Source of the DNA: Magnetovibrio sp.
Lineage (GTDB): Bacteria > Pseudomonadota > Alphaproteobacteria > Rhodospirillales > Magnetovibrionaceae
NCBI GenBank assembly: GCA_016763255.1
Contig: JAESUA010000126.1
Location: 1-7,588, forward strand
DNA length: 7,588 nucleotides
Direction: 5' to 3'
A program made the position numbers and the translations under genes. Shown here in pieces: positions 5,364-7,588 of this stretch (positions within the stretch are counted from its first letter, which is position 1; the number at the start of each line of letters is the position of its first letter). The notes beneath the pieces are model-generated. The model did no database searches. It worked only from the letters and a program-made list of their open reading frames with translations, and was not told the origin of the DNA.

Positions 5364-6617
5364 ATGGGTCCGCTATCTCATCTTAGAGTGCTTGATTTAA
5401 GCCGTATTTTAGCGGGCCCTTGGGCAGGGCAAATATTTGCCGATATGGGGGCCGATGTTATCAAGGTCGAACGCCCGGGCAGCGGCGATGATACCCGCGG
5501 TTGGGGGCCTCCCTACCTGCAAGACGAACACGGTGAAGATACGTCTGAGTCTGCTTATTACCTCTGCGCCAACCGCGGCAAGCGTTCCATTGAGTTGGAC
5601 ATCACCACAGCGCACGGTCAGGTCGTGATACGTCGCCTGGTGGAAAAAACCGATATCTTGTTGGAAAATTACAAGCTCGATGGTCTTAAAAAATACGGCC
5701 TGGATTACGCTTCTCTCAAGGCCGTAAACCCGGGTCTGATTTATTGCTCTATCACCGGATTTGGCCAAGACGGACCCTACGCCAAGCGGGCTGGATATGA
5801 TTTTTTAATCCAAGGCATGTCCGGTTTGATGAGTGTCACCGGCGAACCAGATGGTGTGCCCGGTGGTGTGCCCGGGGGCGTACCCGGGGGCGGGCCGGTG
5901 AAGGTTGGGGTTGCCCTCACGGATATCTTGACCGGTCTATATGGCGTCATCGGCGTCATGGGAGCTTTGGAACATCGCAATCGTACCGGGCAAGGCCAAC
6001 ATATTGATCTGGCCCTGTTGGATGTTCAAGTGGCGGCCATGGCCAATCAGGCCTCCAACTACCTGACTTCTGGAAAAGCACCGGGGCGGTTGGGCAATGC
6101 CCATCCCAACATCGTGCCTTATCAGGCCTTCAAAACCGCCGATGGATACATGATTTTGGCGGTCGGCAACGATGGTCAATTTCGTAAATTTTGCGCCGTG
6201 GCCGAGTGCCCGGAACTGGCCGATGATGAACGCTTTGTCACCAACAAGGCGCGGGTGTTGAACCGCGATGTGCTGGCACCGCTGCTCGAAGGAATCATGA
6301 TTAAGCGCAACTCCGCAGATTGGTTGGCGTCGCTGGAAGCCGTGGCTGTACCCTGCGGTCCGATCAACACCTTGGACCAAGTGTTTGATGATGCGCAGGT
6401 CAAGGCGCGCGGCTTGAAGGTGGACCTAGACCACCCCACGGGTGGCCGTGTGCCTCTGGTCGCCAACCCCATCAAATACAGTGAAACGCCGATTGAATAC
6501 AAAATGCCGCCGCCAACCTTGGGACAACACACACATGAAGTATTGCAAGAAGTGTTGGGGATGTCGGCGCAAGACTTGAACGAATTGATGGCTGCGCCGA
6601 AACCGGCAGAGTCCTAA
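5364..6617 (+). CDS. Class III (CaiB/BaiF) CoA-transferase, probably glutarate:CoA transferase (SUGCT-like)
   Basis: This 417-residue family III CoA-transferase is expected to be a soluble interlocked homodimer. The N-terminus has VLDLSRILAGPWAGQIFADMG (9-29) and ADVIKVERPGSGDDTRGWGP (30-49), then NRGKRSIELD (70-79), GFGQDGPYAKRAGYDF (132-147) and GVALTDILTGLYG (182-194). Asp187 aligns with the catalytic Asp169 of formyl-CoA transferase. GQGQHIDLALLD and the C-terminal VPCGPINTLDQVFDD are also family-typical. The position directly after gcdH, a pairing common in proteobacteria, and similarity to human SUGCT suggest transfer of CoA from succinyl-CoA to glutarate. Specificity within this family is hard to read from sequence. 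GAAGGA (5351-5356) lies seven bases before the ATG. An odd feature is a three-fold GVPG repeat at residues 164-175 just before the catalytic region, where relatives usually have a single short Gly-Pro turn. Confidence 0.92.
   Translation: MGPLSHLRVLDLSRILAGPWAGQIFADMGADVIKVERPGSGDDTRGWGPPYLQDEHGEDTSESAYYLCANRGKRSIELDITTAHGQVVIRRLVEKTDILLENYKLDGLKKYGLDYASLKAVNPGLIYCSITGFGQDGPYAKRAGYDFLIQGMSGLMSVTGEPDGVPGGVPGGVPGGGPVKVGVALTDILTGLYGVIGVMGALEHRNRTGQGQHIDLALLDVQVAAMANQASNYLTSGKAPGRLGNAHPNIVPYQAFKTADGYMILAVGNDGQFRKFCAVAECPELADDERFVTNKARVLNRDVLAPLLEGIMIKRNSADWLASLEAVAVPCGPINTLDQVFDDAQVKARGLKVDLDHPTGGRVPLVANPIKYSETPIEYKMPPPTLGQHTHEVLQEVLGMSAQDLNELMAAPKPAES
5853..5888 (+). repeat. Tandem 12-base repeat inside the CoA-transferase gene
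   Basis: Three in-frame units (5853-5864, 5865-5876, 5877-5888) related to GGTGTGCCCGGT encode GVPG three times, and a degenerate fourth unit (GGGP) follows. Unit divergence is limited to a few bases, suggesting slippage expansion. Because the unit is 12 bases, the frame is kept. Confidence 0.85.
6296..6313 (+). repeat. 18-base exact repeat, copy 2 (in the CoA-transferase gene)
   Basis: This is identical to 5139-5156 in gcdH and in the same frame (MIKRNS). The flanking bases differ on both sides. Confidence 0.6.
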
Positions 6618-6639
6618 AAAAGAGAACTGGGAGCGAACC

Positions 6640-7588
6640 ATGAGTGAGACCAACGATAAACTGGTTATCAAAAACATCGGCCTTATCCTCAGCGGTGATT
6701 TGGACAATCCCATCTTGGACGCCGATACGGTTGTCGCCCAAGGCGGAAAGATCACCGCCATCGGCCGGGAAAAAGATATCGATACCGAAGGTGCGATCAC
6801 GTTGGTTGATGCCATGGGCACGACCTTGGCGCCGGGACTGATCGACAGTCATGTGCACCCGGTGGCCGGTGACTGGACCCCGCGTCAAAGCCAGATGAAC
6901 TGGATTGACAGCAGTCTCCACGGTGGCGTCACGACCATGATTTCGGCCGGTGAAGTCCACATGCCGGGACGGCCCAAGGATATCGTTGGCCTGAAAGCCA
7001 TGGCCATTACCTCACAACGCGCCTTTGAAAACTTTCGCCCCAGTGGCGTGAAGGTTCACGCCGGGGCCCCGGTGATCGAACAGGGCATGGTCGAAAATGA
7101 CTTTAAGGAATTGGCCGAAGCCGGGGTGAAGCTGCTTGGTGAAGTGGGCTTGGGCAGCGTTAAGGCCGGTTATGAAGCCAAGGAAATGGTCGCCTGGGCG
7201 CGTAAATACGGCATTCAAAGCACCATCCACACCGGCGGCCCATCGATCCCCGGTTCTGGGCTGATCGATAAAGATGTGGTGTTGGAAGCTGACGCCGACA
7301 TCATCGGCCATATCAATGGCGGCCATACGGCCTTGCCGGATGACCAGATTGTGTGCCTGTGCGAAAGCTGTGAGCGCGGCATCGAAATTGTCCACAACGG
7401 CAACCAGCGTTCGGCGCTTGTGGCGCTGCGCGCGGCCAAAGAACTCAAACAAATGGAACGTGTGATTTTGGGTACCGATGGCCCGGCGGGCTCCGGTGTT
7501 CAACCGCTGGGTATTTTGCGTATGGTGTCCATGTTGTCGGCCCTGGGTGAGGTGCCCGCCGAACTGGCCATCTGTTTTGCCACCGGCA
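6640..7588 (+). CDS. ena: Enamidase-like amidohydrolase (3' end missing)
   Basis: The reading frame is open from ATG 6640 to the window edge (316 codons) and is cut before its stop. It is a metal-dependent amidohydrolase with the beta-barrel start APGLIDSHVHP (64-74; His71 and His73), Glu168 in LLGEVGLG, His197 in HTGGPSIPGS, His224 in GHINGG and Asp280 in GTDGP. Together these make a complete binuclear metal site with Glu in place of the carbamylated Lys. The blocks LHGGVTTMISAG (93-104), PGRPKD (109-114), HTGGPSIPGS (197-206), HINGGHTA (224-231) and SGVQPLGILR (285-294) match, as I recall them, Eubacterium barkeri enamidase (EC 3.5.2.18). That enzyme hydrolyses 6-oxo-1,4,5,6-tetrahydronicotinate to 2-formylglutarate and ammonia. 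GGGAG six bases before the ATG supports the start, and the CoA-transferase stop is 22 bases upstream, so it belongs to the gcdH operon. About 60-70 C-terminal residues are probably missing. Another cyclic amide substrate cannot be excluded. Confidence 0.88.
   Translation, partial: MSETNDKLVIKNIGLILSGDLDNPILDADTVVAQGGKITAIGREKDIDTEGAITLVDAMGTTLAPGLIDSHVHPVAGDWTPRQSQMNWIDSSLHGGVTTMISAGEVHMPGRPKDIVGLKAMAITSQRAFENFRPSGVKVHAGAPVIEQGMVENDFKELAEAGVKLLGEVGLGSVKAGYEAKEMVAWARKYGIQSTIHTGGPSIPGSGLIDKDVVLEADADIIGHINGGHTALPDDQIVCLCESCERGIEIVHNGNQRSALVALRAAKELKQMERVILGTDGPAGSGVQPLGILRMVSMLSALGEVPAELAICFATG

Noticed and set aside
6472..6960. 162-codon minus-strand open frame across the CoA-transferase/enamidase junction
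   Set aside because: It covers two conserved plus-strand genes and their Shine-Dalgarno and has no recognisable domain.
1..7588. Search for tRNA, rRNA, CRISPR array, insertion sequence or phage attachment site
   Set aside because: No spaced repeats, transposase-like frames, terminal inverted repeats or tRNA-like cloverleaf were seen by eye.

Overview
The window looks like a catabolic gene cluster from an alphaproteobacterium. This rests on moderate-to-high GC coding sequence with an AT-rich control region, and on the gene repertoire: a Liv-type ABC transporter, MarR, 7Fe ferredoxin, GcdH and a class III CoA-transferase. Family-level assignment (something Rhodospirillales-like) is only a guess. 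There are eight protein genes, two of them cut by the window edges. I see no tRNA, rRNA, CRISPR array or insertion sequence.

Layout, left to right. Positions 1-1180 (+) hold the end of a LivG-type and a complete LivF-type ABC ATPase, closed by a good hairpin terminator at 1201-1236. A MarR-family regulator (1302-1757, +) follows. Its stop codon overlaps, tail to tail, the stop of an aldehyde:ferredoxin oxidoreductase (AOR) family tungsto/molybdo-enzyme (1754-3466, -), which lies behind a 7Fe ferredoxin gene (3505-3837, -). A 324-bp divergent control region (3838-4161) holds two outward promoters with perfect TTGACA -35 boxes. At each, the same 15-base sequence containing a TGTATACA palindrome lies at or just downstream of the -10, in mirror orientation. 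Rightward lies an apparent operon: glutaryl-CoA dehydrogenase (4162-5349), a CaiB/SUGCT-type CoA-transferase (5364-6617) and an amidohydrolase cut by the right edge (6640-7588). The amidohydrolase strongly resembles enamidase of nicotinate fermentation.

How the genes may work together (inference). Enamidase opens 6-oxo-1,4,5,6-tetrahydronicotinate to 2-formylglutarate. Loss of CO2 would give glutarate semialdehyde, which the AOR-family enzyme could oxidise to glutarate while reducing ferredoxin. The CoA-transferase would make glutaryl-CoA, and GcdH would convert it to crotonyl-CoA for beta-oxidation. The known 6-hydroxynicotinate reductase is ferredoxin-dependent (EC 1.3.7.1), so the AOR/ferredoxin pair could supply the electrons for dearomatisation. 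That would be a redox-coupled nicotinate-to-acetyl-CoA route, distinct from the 2-methyleneglutarate route of Eubacterium barkeri. The upstream nicotinate dehydrogenase and 6-hydroxynicotinate reductase are not in the window and would be expected nearby, possibly beyond position 7588.
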